From positions 682,001-746,000 of the forward strand of contig NZ_JAUOPH010000001.1 of NCBI RefSeq assembly GCF_030546935.1: a DNA stretch of 64,000 bases, in the 5' to 3' direction. Below the pieces are notes generated by a model. That model was given only the letters and a program-made list of their open reading frames with translations. It did not search any database and had not been told where the DNA came from. A program made the translations under genes and the position numbers. How positions within the stretch are numbered: position 1 is the stretch's first letter; each line of letters opens with the position of its first letter. Below, one piece after another: positions 18,881-28,892 of the stretch. This DNA is from Marinobacter sp. 2_MG-2023 (GTDB taxonomy: Bacteria > Pseudomonadota > Gammaproteobacteria > Pseudomonadales > Oleiphilaceae).

Positions 18881-20449
18881 TCAACAACCTGGCTCCAACG
18901 GTTTTTTACGCGGCCAGACCAGGCTAAAGCGAGCGCCACCCAGGCTGTCGCTGCGGCTCACGAACGCCTGCCCGTTATGCCAGTAAAGTATACGGCGCAC
19001 TATAGAAAGGCCAAGCCCATACCCGCCGGAGGTGCGGGTACGACTGTCATCAAGCCGGGCAAATGCGGTAAACACTTTCTCCCACTCTTCTTCCGGTATA
19101 CCCGGGCCATCATCTTCCACATCGATCCGACAATGGTCCTCATCAATGTGGCAACGGACCAGCACCTTACCCGCCGCATAGCGCCCGGCATTCCCCACAA
19201 GATTCTGGATAGCACGATGGATGTAGCGTGGTTCTACGTCAGCCATAGCCCAACGTTCCGTCGCTTCATCGATATCACCTTCGATGCACAGAGCTGGGCG
19301 AACACGCTGCTGCTCCTCTACAACCTGCTTCACAATATCGGTTATAGAAGCTTCCTGTAGCGAAAAGACCGGGCCACCCTGTTCCAGACGTGCGTACGTC
19401 AGGATCTCGTCAATCAGCTCATCAAGCTCCTGAATGTCCCCATCAATACCATCAAGTTGTTTCTGAAGAGCTTCCTGGCCCTGGCAATCCTCGATCATCT
19501 GTACGCCAAAACGTATACGAGCGACCGGAGTTCTCAATTCGTGGGAAACCGCATGAATCATTTCACGCTGAACATTCACAAGCCGCTGTATGTGCTCAGC
19601 CATACCGTTAAACGACACCGCTAATCGAGAGACAATCGTGCCCTCTCCGGCTTCTACACGAGCACCCATTTCACCCCGCGCAATCCGTACCGCAACAGAC
19701 TCGACTTTGCGCAGGTTGCTGTCCAGGTAACGAAGCGCAAGAAGCAGCGACAGCGCCAGCACACTACCTGACACCACCACTAACATAAGAATGACTGGCC
19801 ATGCCCAAGGGTTAAAGGGCGCAGGCAGGGTGACCTGAATCAGCTCGCCATCAGCCAGCTGCACAAGTACCCGCCCCTTACCTTTGTCTTGATAGAAAAC
19901 GGAACCGCGGCTGTGCACCCGATCCAGAACCGCATCATCCGGTAAAGCCCCGGGGCCCTGGATTCTCAGAATGGATAGATTCAGTCCTGCCGCCAGCCGC
20001 TCAGAGGCGTCGTCCCGCTCTTCCGCCCCAATTGCATCGAGGTGCATCCGCGTAATCTGCGCAGAGGCAACAGCTATATCCTGATAGGGCTCAGATGTCC
20101 TTAGCTGCAAGGCTTCCCCATGGAACCCGCTCGCCAGAAACCGGTAACCCAGACTATCTTCCACGGCTACCACCTGACCATAGCCCAACCGCTCACGAAT
20201 AACCGGAGAGAGCGACAATTCCCCGGCACCTGCAGCTTTGAAGTCATATTGGGAGACAAGCCAGTGATACTGCTGCTCCGGTGCAGGCGAGGAGGCCAGC
20301 CAGCGCATCAATGGCTCAGAGAACCGCTCATGCCAGAACTGAGAACGTACGGAGTTGATACCCGTAAAAAGGACAACACAAAGCAGAACCACCAGTGCAG
20401 CAAGACCGGCAAGGCGGACGTATAACTTGAGGTAAAACTTCAGGGGCAT
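18881..20449 (-). CDS. Sensor histidine kinase, RstB-like
   Basis: 522-aa inner membrane kinase. A first membrane segment (about 14-32), a periplasmic domain of some 150 residues, a second membrane segment (about 218-240) and a HAMP domain are followed by the phosphoacceptor region HAVSHELRTPVARIRFGVQM. The ATP-binding boxes NLVGNAGRY, DDGPGIP and GYGLGLSIV follow. The layout and ending resemble E. coli RstB, though the signal is unknown. The response regulator gene lies 64 bp upstream; both are read as one unit and end at the terminator near 18700. Confidence 0.85.
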   Translation of the reverse strand: MPLKFYLKLYVRLAGLAALVVLLCVVLFTGINSVRSQFWHERFSEPLMRWLASSPAPEQQYHWLVSQYDFKAAGAGELSLSPVIRERLGYGQVVAVEDSLGYRFLASGFHGEALQLRTSEPYQDIAVASAQITRMHLDAIGAEERDDASERLAAGLNLSILRIQGPGALPDDAVLDRVHSRGSVFYQDKGKGRVLVQLADGELIQVTLPAPFNPWAWPVILMLVVVSGSVLALSLLLALRYLDSNLRKVESVAVRIARGEMGARVEAGEGTIVSRLAVSFNGMAEHIQRLVNVQREMIHAVSHELRTPVARIRFGVQMIEDCQGQEALQKQLDGIDGDIQELDELIDEILTYARLEQGGPVFSLQEASITDIVKQVVEEQQRVRPALCIEGDIDEATERWAMADVEPRYIHRAIQNLVGNAGRYAAGKVLVRCHIDEDHCRIDVEDDGPGIPEEEWEKVFTAFARLDDSRTRTSGGYGLGLSIVRRILYWHNGQAFVSRSDSLGGARFSLVWPRKKPLEPGC

Positions 20450-20513
20450 GTCAACGAACCCTGGCAGGAATACGCCGGCCGGAAACCCCGAGCCGGCGAT
20501 GAAGACTGAACCG

Positions 20514-21251
20514 TCAGGCTTCCTTTACAAACAGATAGCCTTTGCTTCGAACCGTCTTGATCCTGCGTGGATGGATGGGGTCATCGCCGATTTTCGGGCG
20601 AATCCGGGAGACCCTGACGTCAATGGATCTATCCTGACCATCATATTCGATGCCCCGCAAGGCGGTGAAAATCTCTTCCCGGCTCAACACCCTTCCGGCA
20701 TTGCTGGCCAGCAACCAGAGCAGGTCAAACTCAGCGCTGGTCAGATCGATACTGACATCACTCAACCAGGCTTCACGCATGGAGCGGTCAACAACCAGGT
20801 CGTTGAATTGCAGGCGGGTAGGTTCCTCGCCGCCAGCTTCATCCGCATTATTCTGCGAATTTTCTGTCACACGGCGCAGCATGGCGCGAATTCGAGCCAG
20901 AAGCACGCGGGGCTTGACGGGTTTACCGATGTAATCATCCGCGCCCATTTCAAGACCAAGCACTTGGTCCAGGTCATCCGTGCGCGCAGTGAGCATGATG
21001 ATAGGGCCGGAAAAAAACGGTCTTACACGGCGACAAATTGAAAGGCCATCTTCACCGGGCAACATCAGATCCAGCACCACAAGATCTGGCTGCTCGTTGC
21101 GGATGCGCTCAACCGCCGGGCCTCCATGCGTTTCGACTGTTACAGCCAAGCCGTTACTCTCGAGGTATTCCCGGGTCAGCTCGGCCAGCCGCTCATCATC
21201 TTCGACAATAAGAATTCGCCAACTTTCGTTCGTCTGTTCCACGCGGTCCAT
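20514..21251 (-). CDS. Response regulator, OmpR family, RstA-like
   Basis: 245-aa two-domain regulator. The receiver domain shows ILIVEDDERL, the phospho-acceptor DLMLPGEDGL and the conserved Lys in GKPVKPRVLLARI. The winged-helix DNA-binding domain covers about 150-245 (LTSAEFDLLWLLASNAG, YDGQDRSIDVRVSRIRPKIG). MDRVEQTNESWRI at 21251 gives the usual length; the longer frame to 21323 is less likely. Partner of the kinase downstream. Confidence 0.87.
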   Translation of the reverse strand: MDRVEQTNESWRILIVEDDERLAELTREYLESNGLAVTVETHGGPAVERIRNEQPDLVVLDLMLPGEDGLSICRRVRPFFSGPIIMLTARTDDLDQVLGLEMGADDYIGKPVKPRVLLARIRAMLRRVTENSQNNADEAGGEEPTRLQFNDLVVDRSMREAWLSDVSIDLTSAEFDLLWLLASNAGRVLSREEIFTALRGIEYDGQDRSIDVRVSRIRPKIGDDPIHPRRIKTVRSKGYLFVKEA

Positions 21252-21426
21252 CTCTGGTTTTATTTTTCCAAGTTCAGTTGTCCATCTGTCTCCGACGATA
21301 CAGACAACCTGATGTAACAGCAATTATACATGCTATTCAAAAATATACATGGAACGTTCCATCAGTTACACCCAGTCACATAGATTGGCCGGATTCACCG
21401 CAACCGGAACGAAGCCAACTCAGTTG

Positions 21427-21894
21427 TTATAGCGGCCGGCCCTGGGCAATTTCTTCGTCTGTCGCCTCACGGCGCCCAATGATTTCCAGATCAAAATACA
21501 GGGTAAAGCCAGCTAACGGATGGTTGGCATCAACCCGAATAAGGTTACCGTCAATGCCCATAACCTGAACAATCTGCGCATTGTCGCCTGTGTTGGTTTG
21601 GAACTTCATTCCAACCTGAAGGTTTTCCACACCTTCGAACATCGACTTGGGAATCTTCCGCACCAGATCTTCCCTGTGCTCACCATAAGCCATGGAAGGC
21701 GGCACGGTTACCTCAAGACAATCCCCGGCGTTACGATCTTTCACTGCCTCCTGGATACCCTTGATAATATCGGGGCTGCCGTAGAGAAAATGCAGAGGCT
21801 CACTGCCCTCTGAGGTATCAACCAACTCGCCGAGTTTGTTCTTCAGCACGTAGTGAACAGTAAAAACGTCCGGTCTTTTTTGGGAATCTTGCAT
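21427..21894 (-). CDS. FKBP-type peptidyl-prolyl isomerase, SlyD-like
   Basis: 155-aa prolyl isomerase and chaperone of the SlyD/FkpB type. FKBP residues (VHYVLKNKLGELVDTS, LHFLYGSPDIIKGIQEAV) flank the inserted IF domain (about 70-130), and the ending NHPLAGFTLYFDLEIIGRR is SlyD-like. It lacks the His-rich, metal-binding tail of E. coli SlyD. Its start overlaps the stop of the acetyl-CoA hydrolase gene by one base, so translation is likely coupled. Confidence 0.85.
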   Translation of the reverse strand: MQDSQKRPDVFTVHYVLKNKLGELVDTSEGSEPLHFLYGSPDIIKGIQEAVKDRNAGDCLEVTVPPSMAYGEHREDLVRKIPKSMFEGVENLQVGMKFQTNTGDNAQIVQVMGIDGNLIRVDANHPLAGFTLYFDLEIIGRREATDEEIAQGRPL

Positions 21895-24104
21895 CAGGGT
21901 TTCGAGTTTCCTGTATCCGATGGGTTTTCTGTCAGTTGCAGGCCGTGGACCACAAGGCGTTGATCCAGTTTTTCACGCAGCCCTGAAGGCTGGTCAAGGC
22001 CCATTCGTTGCAGTAGCTCTGTGTAGCGGCCCTCTTCATCTTTGGCCCGAAGAGCCTGCAAGAGAGTGAATAGTTTACCACGGCGGCTCGCCGTTTCAGA
22101 CTTGAGTTTCTTAAGGGCTTTACCCAATACCAGCTCCTGATCGGTAAAATCCCGACCAAAGGGAAACGCCGGAAACCAATCTTTGCCGCCAGCCTCTGAA
22201 AACAACTTTGCGATGGCATCTGGCGTATTGTTCAGCCAACTCTCCGGAAGCCGGAACGCTGAATCAACCTTCCCGGCTTTCTGGGCCTGGCTAAGCAGAG
22301 ACTGTTGAAAACGGGAATCCGCAATGCGGATCAGGCGCAGATAGACTTGCTCATCCGGCTGACCGCGCAGGTCAGCAATTCCGTATTCGGTGATCACCAC
22401 ATCACGGAGATGACGGGGAATCGTGCAGTGGCCGTAGTTGAATATAATGTTCGAGACCGCCTCACCCTTGGTTTTGCGGGTACTGCGCAAGGCGATAATA
22501 GAACGAGCACCGGGCAGCTCATGCGCCATAGACACAAAATTGTACTGACCTCCAACGCCACTGATCACCCGACCATCCTCAAGCCCATCCGAAACTGCAG
22601 CGCCACTAAGTGTGTACATCATTGCAGTATTTATGAACCGGCTATGAACACGCTGAGCGGCCTTGAGACGTTGGTTACCGAAGCGGTGATCATAAAGATG
22701 ATTAATGAAGTTAACGCTGGTCATACAGATTCGATCACGGTCCTCATCAGAGAGCTCGCGCAGCAACTGATAGAACTGTTTGGGCCCCAGATAAAAGCCA
22801 CCATGCATGGCAACACCACCGCTTAGCTTGTCCCCTAGCGCCAGGGCCCCAATAGCCTCCCTGGACTCAGGCTTATCCAGATCACCATCCAGCGTATGGT
22901 CACCTACCCGCAAGCGACCACCTTTGAATTCAACTTCATTTCGCAGAATCCCGTAACGGGTCAGCCAGTTCACGTCGCGGGCGCGCAAGGGCGAGTCAAT
23001 CAGCCCTTCACGTCGCAAAACATCCAGAGTTGTCAGGGAAACAGCACTCCCAATCTCACCGTTATTAATCAGCGTTTGCAGATCGGCATGGTCATAAACT
23101 TCGCGCCGGAGAATACCCTCCTGCAGAAGATACAGAAAGCCATCCACCATCATTTCGCTGCAGCCGTATAGCCCCTGCTCAAACGGCCCGACACCACCTT
23201 CTTTTACTGCAAGGGGGAAGTACTCCGCGACTTTCAGATAGTCAAAAACAGCCTTCCAGGCATCGTTATTCTTGTGGCGCAAAATGGCGCTATGCACAAG
23301 CGCCGCGCCAAGCGATCCTATTCCCAGCTGCAAGGTGCCGCCATCCTTCAACAAGGTACTGGCGTAAAAGCCAATCAAATGGTCTTCCGGGCTTATGGCC
23401 ATCTGGGGCGCGGAAAACATCGGATATTCCGAAGCCTCGTGTTCAAAAATCATATCGAACTGGTCTTCGGATATAGCGGCGTCACGACCAAACCAGGGTA
23501 GCTGGCGATTGACTTCACCTACGATAGCTACCGGGGAACCCGCTGCCTCCAGATCTCTGAGCATTGGGACAAGATCCAGAGTCAGGTCCGGGTTACAGCT
23601 CATGCTCACCATGCCCGGAGCGTCGTGCAATTCACCCGGCGCAACCATCTGGGCGACTACATTTACCCCCATATCCATCAGATCGCGCGCCGCGTGCGTG
23701 TAGTTCGTGGATATGTAGTGGCGCTGCTGGCTCCGATTGTTGAGGGCACTGCCGGCTTTGAAAAAGAACTCCGAAACCTGAACATTGGAGGGCAACCGGT
23801 TATTGCTGACATCCTGAGCGTACTGCAGGTCCGGGATGCCATCGTAAAGGCGTTCCGCTATCGGACCCATAAAGCGCTTTTCCAGAGAGGAACTACCGGA
23901 GGGGGCGAGCAGTGAAAGCGCAGTGAATATCCGCAGATCTATCTCCGGGTCGTCCTTTGCCCTCTGATAAAGCGCATTCACAAAGCGGATCGGCTTTCCG
24001 AGCCCCAAGGGCAAGCCCAGTGTAATCTTCTTGCCAACCCGGCGGATTACTTCATCCACACAACGTTCCGTGTCATCCAAACGCTCAATGCTGTTTACCG
24101 CCAT
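21894..24104 (-). CDS. Acetyl-CoA hydrolase/transferase family protein
   Basis: 736-aa member of the acetyl-CoA hydrolase/CoA-transferase family. The N-terminal half carries the first CoA-transferase domain. The C-terminal domain shows GVGGQYNFVSMAHELPGAR, TKGEAVSNIIFNYGHCTIPR and VVITEYGIADLRGQPDEQ. A long extra C-terminal tail (about 620-736) makes it larger than the usual 430-550 aa enzymes. It could move CoA between short acyl groups or hydrolyse acyl-CoA; the substrate is not shown. A 19-bp palindrome lies about 45 bp upstream. Confidence 0.8.
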   Translation of the reverse strand: MAVNSIERLDDTERCVDEVIRRVGKKITLGLPLGLGKPIRFVNALYQRAKDDPEIDLRIFTALSLLAPSGSSSLEKRFMGPIAERLYDGIPDLQYAQDVSNNRLPSNVQVSEFFFKAGSALNNRSQQRHYISTNYTHAARDLMDMGVNVVAQMVAPGELHDAPGMVSMSCNPDLTLDLVPMLRDLEAAGSPVAIVGEVNRQLPWFGRDAAISEDQFDMIFEHEASEYPMFSAPQMAISPEDHLIGFYASTLLKDGGTLQLGIGSLGAALVHSAILRHKNNDAWKAVFDYLKVAEYFPLAVKEGGVGPFEQGLYGCSEMMVDGFLYLLQEGILRREVYDHADLQTLINNGEIGSAVSLTTLDVLRREGLIDSPLRARDVNWLTRYGILRNEVEFKGGRLRVGDHTLDGDLDKPESREAIGALALGDKLSGGVAMHGGFYLGPKQFYQLLRELSDEDRDRICMTSVNFINHLYDHRFGNQRLKAAQRVHSRFINTAMMYTLSGAAVSDGLEDGRVISGVGGQYNFVSMAHELPGARSIIALRSTRKTKGEAVSNIIFNYGHCTIPRHLRDVVITEYGIADLRGQPDEQVYLRLIRIADSRFQQSLLSQAQKAGKVDSAFRLPESWLNNTPDAIAKLFSEAGGKDWFPAFPFGRDFTDQELVLGKALKKLKSETASRRGKLFTLLQALRAKDEEGRYTELLQRMGLDQPSGLREKLDQRLVVHGLQLTENPSDTGNSKP

Positions 24105-24148
24105 ATCAAAACCCTCATTGGTCGATCAGCTTTTATAATATGAGGATC

Positions 24149-24167
24149 ATCACATGACCTATGTGAT
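24149..24167. promoter_or_regulatory. Palindrome ATCACAT-N5-ATGTGAT, candidate operator
   Basis: Perfect 7-bp arms around GACCT, 45 bp upstream of the acetyl-CoA hydrolase start. It is the inside-out form of a CRP site, so I do not call it CRP. No regulator can be assigned. Confidence 0.4.
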
Positions 24168-24323
24168 CAGACAATGCATCAGATCATGAATACGACCTTT
24201 AACCGGTCTTGATCAGACGGTATAGAAAAACGAGGAGGCAAAACATTCGCTCAAAGCGAGCGAGACAAGATCTTGCAGCGGAATTAACGGCGAACTAAAA
24301 ATGCAGGGGTGCGATAATCGGGA

Positions 24324-24644
24324 TCAGAAGTTCCACTTCAGATTCAGGCAGGCGCCTTCATTCAAAAGTGCAATTCCATGGTCGGCCTGCGCAGGCTGAG
24401 AGGCGTATTGCTTGCCCGTACTCTCGCTACGAACCAGCGACAGACTCAGCAAGCGCGATCCGATTTCGGCAACGGCATCAGCGTCGTCATCATAATCGCC
24501 AGACATCCGCTGCTGTAGCTCGTAGACGTCTTCAGTGGTCATGATTTCGCTCAGTTCATCAAACCCGTGCCCAGCAGCTTCGGCGCGAACTACAAACGCG
24601 GCGACGTTGAGAACCAGCAATGTGATAAATATGCGAATAATCAT
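24324..24644 (-). CDS. Small secreted protein of unknown function
   Basis: 106-aa product with a clear signal peptide (IIRIFITLLVLNVAAFVVRAEAAG) and an acidic helical mature part (EIMTTEDVYELQQRMSGDYDDDADAV). One cysteine near the end. I do not recognise a family. It stands alone between the acetyl-CoA hydrolase and the aldo-keto reductase genes. A weak stem-loop (CTCGCT-TTG-AGCGA) follows the stop on the minus strand. Confidence 0.55.
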   Translation of the reverse strand: MIIRIFITLLVLNVAAFVVRAEAAGHGFDELSEIMTTEDVYELQQRMSGDYDDDADAVAEIGSRLLSLSLVRSESTGKQYASQPAQADHGIALLNEGACLNLKWNF

Positions 24645-24885
24645 GATGTTTGCGATGACCTTTCAACCGGATCAGAAGTTTACTTATACCATAGCCTAAA
24701 GTCTAACCCCTGAGCGGCGAAAAGATGTGAAATTGCACACAATTGCGACGCCTTTTTGTCACAGCTTCACTCACTTTTTGTCAAAAAATGATCCCCTGTA
24801 TTGCAGAATGTAACAGCCAACCTGACCAAAACAAAAATAGATATATTATTCAATAATTTATAATCAAACCAAGCCGTATCTTTCA

Positions 24886-25923
24886 TCACGGACAAGGATA
24901 GGTAAACTCCCCGTGAATCGCCTCAATCGCTTCCAGTGTATCCGGGCTTAGCTGCACGCTGAGCGAGCCGAGGTTTTCCTGAAGCTGCTCCATGGTGGTA
25001 GCACCAATAATATTGCTGGTCAAAAAGCTCCGGCTGTTTACAAAAGCCAGGGCCATCTGAGCCGGGGAAAGATTGTTCTGGTGGGCAAGTTCAACATAGG
25101 CGCGAGTTGCATCCGCACCACCCCCGTTGTTGTAGCGGCTGAAGCGCTCAAAGAGTGTAAGGCGTGCTTTTTCAGGCCACTTACCACCCATGTATTTGCC
25201 AGATAGCATCCCGAAGGCCAGAGGTGAATAGGCCAGCAAGCCAGTACGCTCCCGATGGGCAATTTCCGCGGTACCGACTTCAAAAGACCGATTCAGCAAA
25301 TTATAGGGGTTCTGAATGCTGGCGATCCGCGGCAAGCCTAGTTCTGTGGCCAGACGCAGATATTCCATAATGCCCCAGGGCGTCTCGTTGGAGAGCCCGA
25401 TATGCCGCACCTTTCCCGCATCCACCAGCTCTCCGAGGGCAGACAGTGTTTCCTCTATCGGCGTGAACTTCTCTTTCGGGTCGTGTTCATAACCAAGCTT
25501 GCCGAAAAAGTTGGTGTTACGGTCCGGCCAATGCACCTGGTAAAGATCGATATAGTCCGTCTGCAAGCGCTTCAGGCTGGCATCACAAGCTTCAATAATA
25601 TGATTGCGGGTCAGGCGGGGGCCATTGCGCAGATAGCTCAATCCGTTGCCAGGCCCGGCGACTTTCGAGGCAATCACCAAATCGTCGCGGCGCCCGCGTT
25701 GCGCCAGCCAGTTGCCCAGGTAGGTTTCAGTCAGCCCCTGGGTTTCTGCACGCGGCGGCACCGGGTACATTTCTGCCGCATCAATAAAATTCACACCTTC
25801 AGAGGTCGCGTAATCCAGCTGTTCAAAAGCTTCCTGCTCAGTGTTCTGCTCGCCCCAGGTCATGGTTCCCAGGCAAATCAGGCTGACGTCAATGTCGGTA
25901 CTTCCAAGCTTTCGGGTTTGCAT
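24886..25923 (-). CDS. NADP(H)-dependent aldo-keto reductase, Tas-like
   Basis: 345-aa TIM-barrel oxidoreductase. Visible family residues are NFIDAAEMYPVPPR (Asp and Tyr of the tetrad), VIASKVAG (Lys), and DLYQVHWPDR (His). The length and the insert around PPRAETQGLTETYLGNWL match E. coli Tas. The physiological substrate is unknown. Divergent from the glycosyltransferase gene. Confidence 0.87.
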   Translation of the reverse strand: MQTRKLGSTDIDVSLICLGTMTWGEQNTEQEAFEQLDYATSEGVNFIDAAEMYPVPPRAETQGLTETYLGNWLAQRGRRDDLVIASKVAGPGNGLSYLRNGPRLTRNHIIEACDASLKRLQTDYIDLYQVHWPDRNTNFFGKLGYEHDPKEKFTPIEETLSALGELVDAGKVRHIGLSNETPWGIMEYLRLATELGLPRIASIQNPYNLLNRSFEVGTAEIAHRERTGLLAYSPLAFGMLSGKYMGGKWPEKARLTLFERFSRYNNGGGADATRAYVELAHQNNLSPAQMALAFVNSRSFLTSNIIGATTMEQLQENLGSLSVQLSPDTLEAIEAIHGEFTYPCP

Positions 25924-26009
25924 AGCGTTAGCGTCTCCGCTTCAGATTATTGAGCGAGTAATGAAAACGTCGCAGGAGTGTCGCGTAACTGTCACTCAGC
26001 TCTCTCATA

Positions 26010-27263
26010 GTGAATGCACGCAAAGCAACTCCTGGAAGCATCGTGATTAAAAGCAATCAGGCTAATCCGCGAGAGCAACACATTACCATCGTTTCTGAAA
26101 CGTTTCCGCCGGAAATCAATGGCGTTGCCAATACGTTGAAACACCTGTGCCAGGGACTCATTCAGAAGGGTCACAGGGTCACTGTTGTTCGCCCACGGCA
26201 ACGTGGCGAACGCAAGAACATTGCGCCAACTACAAATGAAGCCTTGTTCTCCCGGGAATATATTGTGACCGGCCTGCCCTTGCCCGGCTATGCAGACCTG
26301 CGGTTCGGTGTGACCACCAGCGGAGAACTCCGGCGACTCTGGCAAACCAACCGGCCGGATACAATCTATGTGGCCACCCAGGGGCCTCTGGGCATAGCTG
26401 CCGCGTCTGCGGCCCGAAAAATGGGAATACCGGTCAGCTCAGGATTTCACACCAACTTCCACCAGTACAGCCGATACTACGGCGTCGGCGTTCTTGAAAA
26501 GCTGCTTTGCAGCTACGGCCGCTGGTTTCACAACCGCACAGCCATCACCCTGGTTCCCACCAAAAAGATGCAGCAGGTCACCGCAAAAATGGGCATCACC
26601 TCCACCGGTGTCTGGAGCCGCGGGGTCGATTGCAATCACTTTGCACCACACAAACGGGACGAATCACTTCGCGCAAGCTGGGGGCTCGACGACAACAGCC
26701 CCGCAGTGCTTTATGCGGGGCGGCTAGCCGCAGAAAAAAACCTAAAAATGGCGGTGGCTTGCTACGAACGCATACACAAGCTGCACCCCCGGGCCAAATT
26801 TGTGCTGGTGGGCGATGGCCCCATGCGAAAACAACTGGCCGAGAAACACCCCGACTACATTTTTTGCGGCACCCAGCGGGGCAATGAGCTCGCCCGCCAC
26901 TACGCCTCCTGCGACCTGTTCCTGTTCCCAAGCAAAACCGACACCTTTGGCAACGTTGTCCTTGAAGCCATGGCCAGCGGTCTCGCCGTCATTGCTTACG
27001 ATGACGCCGCAGCCCGGGAACACATCCGGAACGAGGAAAACGGCATAAAGGCTCCGCTGACCATGGATGAGAAATTTGTCAGCGGGGCACTCCGGCTGAT
27101 TAACCAACCAACCCTGCTTAACCGTATTCGCGAGCAGGCCCGGCAGGATGCCCTGAAACTGAGCTGGAATTCGCAGATAGAACAATTCGAGCAGCTCGTG
27201 CTAAACCAAAGCCCAAAGGCCCGATACTATGCAAACAACAAGCAAAGCATCTCGCTTCTTTGA
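26010..27263 (+). CDS. Glycosyltransferase family 4 (MgtA/mannosyltransferase-like)
   Basis: 417-aa GT-B fold protein. The N-terminal Rossmann part (ITIVSETFPPEINGVANTLKHL) and the C-terminal donor-binding motif (FLFPSKTDTFGNVVLEAMASGLAV, with the conserved E-x7-E) are typical of GT4 lipid glycosyltransferases that put a sugar on diacylglycerol. The longest start is a GTG at 26010; a second GTG at 26043, with GGAAG four bases before it, is also possible. Its 3' end overlaps the PAP2 gene by 35 bp, suggesting a joint role in glycolipid metabolism (inference). Confidence 0.8.
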   Translation: MNARKATPGSIVIKSNQANPREQHITIVSETFPPEINGVANTLKHLCQGLIQKGHRVTVVRPRQRGERKNIAPTTNEALFSREYIVTGLPLPGYADLRFGVTTSGELRRLWQTNRPDTIYVATQGPLGIAAASAARKMGIPVSSGFHTNFHQYSRYYGVGVLEKLLCSYGRWFHNRTAITLVPTKKMQQVTAKMGITSTGVWSRGVDCNHFAPHKRDESLRASWGLDDNSPAVLYAGRLAAEKNLKMAVACYERIHKLHPRAKFVLVGDGPMRKQLAEKHPDYIFCGTQRGNELARHYASCDLFLFPSKTDTFGNVVLEAMASGLAVIAYDDAAAREHIRNEENGIKAPLTMDEKFVSGALRLINQPTLLNRIREQARQDALKLSWNSQIEQFEQLVLNQSPKARYYANNKQSISLL

Positions 27264-27801
27264 ATCGGCAGATCAACGCGAGTACGCCTTCTGCCAGCGC
27301 ATCAACCGAATAGTCAGATTCCGGGTAGTACTCCATTACTTTCAGCTGGTGAGCCGTTTGGGTGACGGATGGTTCTGGTACGCACTGATTCTAGCCATCC
27401 CCTTCCTGAGTCCCGAATCTGGTGCCGGCCTGGCACTGCTGATGACGCTGACAGGTCTGACCTGCACCCTGACCTATAAACTTCTCAAGCACAGGCTGAT
27501 CCGCGAACGACCGTTTATATCCTTTCCTTCTATTAATTGCGGTACGCCGCCACTAGATCGCTACAGCTTTCCTTCCGGACACACACTTCACGCCGCATGC
27601 TTTCAGGCCATGCTGTTCGCCACCACACCCACCCTGGCACTCGCCACTCTGCCATTTACATTAAGCGTGGCCGCATCCCGGGTTGTGCTCGGACTGCACT
27701 ACCCTACCGACGTTGTAGCTGGGGCCTTGATAGGAAGCCTGATGGGTTATCTGTCAACTGTGTACTTTCTCACCGATTTCATCGCCTTGTTTCCAGGCTG
27801 A
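27229..27801 (+). CDS. PAP2 family phosphatase
   Basis: 190-aa membrane phosphatase with about five hydrophobic segments. All three PAP2 motifs are present: KHRLIRERPF, PSGHT and SRVVLGLHYPTDVVAG. Likely dephosphorylates a lipid phosphate such as phosphatidic acid or an isoprenoid diphosphate. Starts inside the 3' end of the glycosyltransferase gene. Convergent with dinB, 2 bp between stops. Confidence 0.85.
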   Translation: MQTTSKASRFFESADQREYAFCQRINRIVRFRVVLHYFQLVSRLGDGWFWYALILAIPFLSPESGAGLALLMTLTGLTCTLTYKLLKHRLIRERPFISFPSINCGTPPLDRYSFPSGHTLHAACFQAMLFATTPTLALATLPFTLSVAASRVVLGLHYPTDVVAGALIGSLMGYLSTVYFLTDFIALFPG

Positions 27802-27803
27802 CA

Positions 27804-28868
27804 TCAGTCGAATAACCGGAGCTGGGTGACGGGCGCATCATCATTGCGAAAACGCACACCCAGGCCCAACAGGCGAACCGGCCGCTCGCGGTTGGTTACT
27901 AGCTCGGTCAGAAGCGGCAGATAGTCCTCAAAAGCCGGCTCTTTTATATTCTCCCGCACGCGTTCCAGTGTGTGCGTGGAAAAATCACTGTACCGTATTT
28001 TGATAAACAGCTTATGGATGGGCTTCTCGCGCCCCTTGCGGGAAAGCCGCAGGTTAAGGTCGGCAACCAGTGATGCCAGCACAGTTTCGCAGGCCGACAT
28101 GTCGGGCAGATCCTGAGAGAAGGTACGCTCGACACTCACAGACTTGGCAATCCGCGAAACAACCACGGGCCGATCATCCCGGCCATAGGCCATTTCGTGC
28201 AGGCGATATCCCTGTTTACCAAAACGCTCAATCAGCACCTCAGCGCCCAGCGCCTGCAAATCACCACAAGTCTCTGCGCCGAGTGCGTGTAGTTTGGCCG
28301 CCGTCACCTGCCCCACCCCGAACAGCTTCTCAATCTTTAGATTCCGCACAAAATCGTCGATATCCTCGGGTTTTACTACAAACAAGCCATCAGGCTTTTG
28401 CCAGTCGCTGGCAATCTTGGCGAGGAATTTGTTGGGCGCCACACCCGCAGAAATGGTAATCCCCACTTCGTTTTTTACCCGCTCCCGCAGGTAACGGGCC
28501 ATTAGCGTGGCACTGCCCCGGTGATCAGCAACATCAGATACATCCAGAAAAGCCTCATCCAGAGACAAAGGCTCAACAAGATCTGTGAGTTCGCGGAGGA
28601 TTGTCATAATCTGCTGTGAAGCTGCCCGATAACGGGGGATATCCGTTGGCACGGTTACCAGGCCCGGGCACAAACGTCGGGCTTCACTGCCCGGCATAGC
28701 CGAACGCACACCAAACGCGCGGGCCTTGTAATTACAGGTAGTGACAACACCCCGGCCGCCTGCACCGCCCACGGCAAGGGGAACATCACGCAGTGTTGGG
28801 TCATCACGCATCTCTACTGCCGCATAAAAGCAGTCACAATCCACGTGGATGATCTTGCGTTGAGGCAT
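27804..28868 (-). CDS. dinB: DNA polymerase IV
   Basis: Error-prone Y-family polymerase for lesion bypass. The 354-aa product has [17 protein letters not shown] (first metal Asp), [11 protein letters not shown] (Asp-Glu pair), the helix-hairpin-helix part [18 protein letters not shown], and a C-terminal sliding-clamp peptide QLRLF. A perfect LexA box lies 25 bp upstream, so SOS control is expected. Confidence 0.95.
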   Translation of the reverse strand: MPQRKIIHVDCDCFYAAVEMRDDPTLRDVPLAVGGAGGRGVVTTCNYKARAFGVRSAMPGSEARRLCPGLVTVPTDIPRYRAASQQIMTILRELTDLVEPLSLDEAFLDVSDVADHRGSATLMARYLRERVKNEVGITISAGVAPNKFLAKIASDWQKPDGLFVVKPEDIDDFVRNLKIEKLFGVGQVTAAKLHALGAETCGDLQALGAEVLIERFGKQGYRLHEMAYGRDDRPVVVSRIAKSVSVERTFSQDLPDMSACETVLASLVADLNLRLSRKGREKPIHKLFIKIRYSDFSTHTLERVRENIKEPAFEDYLPLLTELVTNRERPVRLLGLGVRFRNDDAPVTQLRLFD

Positions 28869-28892
28869 AATGACTGCGCTCGCGTCGGGTTT

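Noticed and set aside
24149..24167. CRP site upstream of the acetyl-CoA hydrolase gene
   Set aside because: The arms are in the opposite order (TCACA outside, TGTGA inside with N5 between), so it is kept only as an unassigned palindrome.
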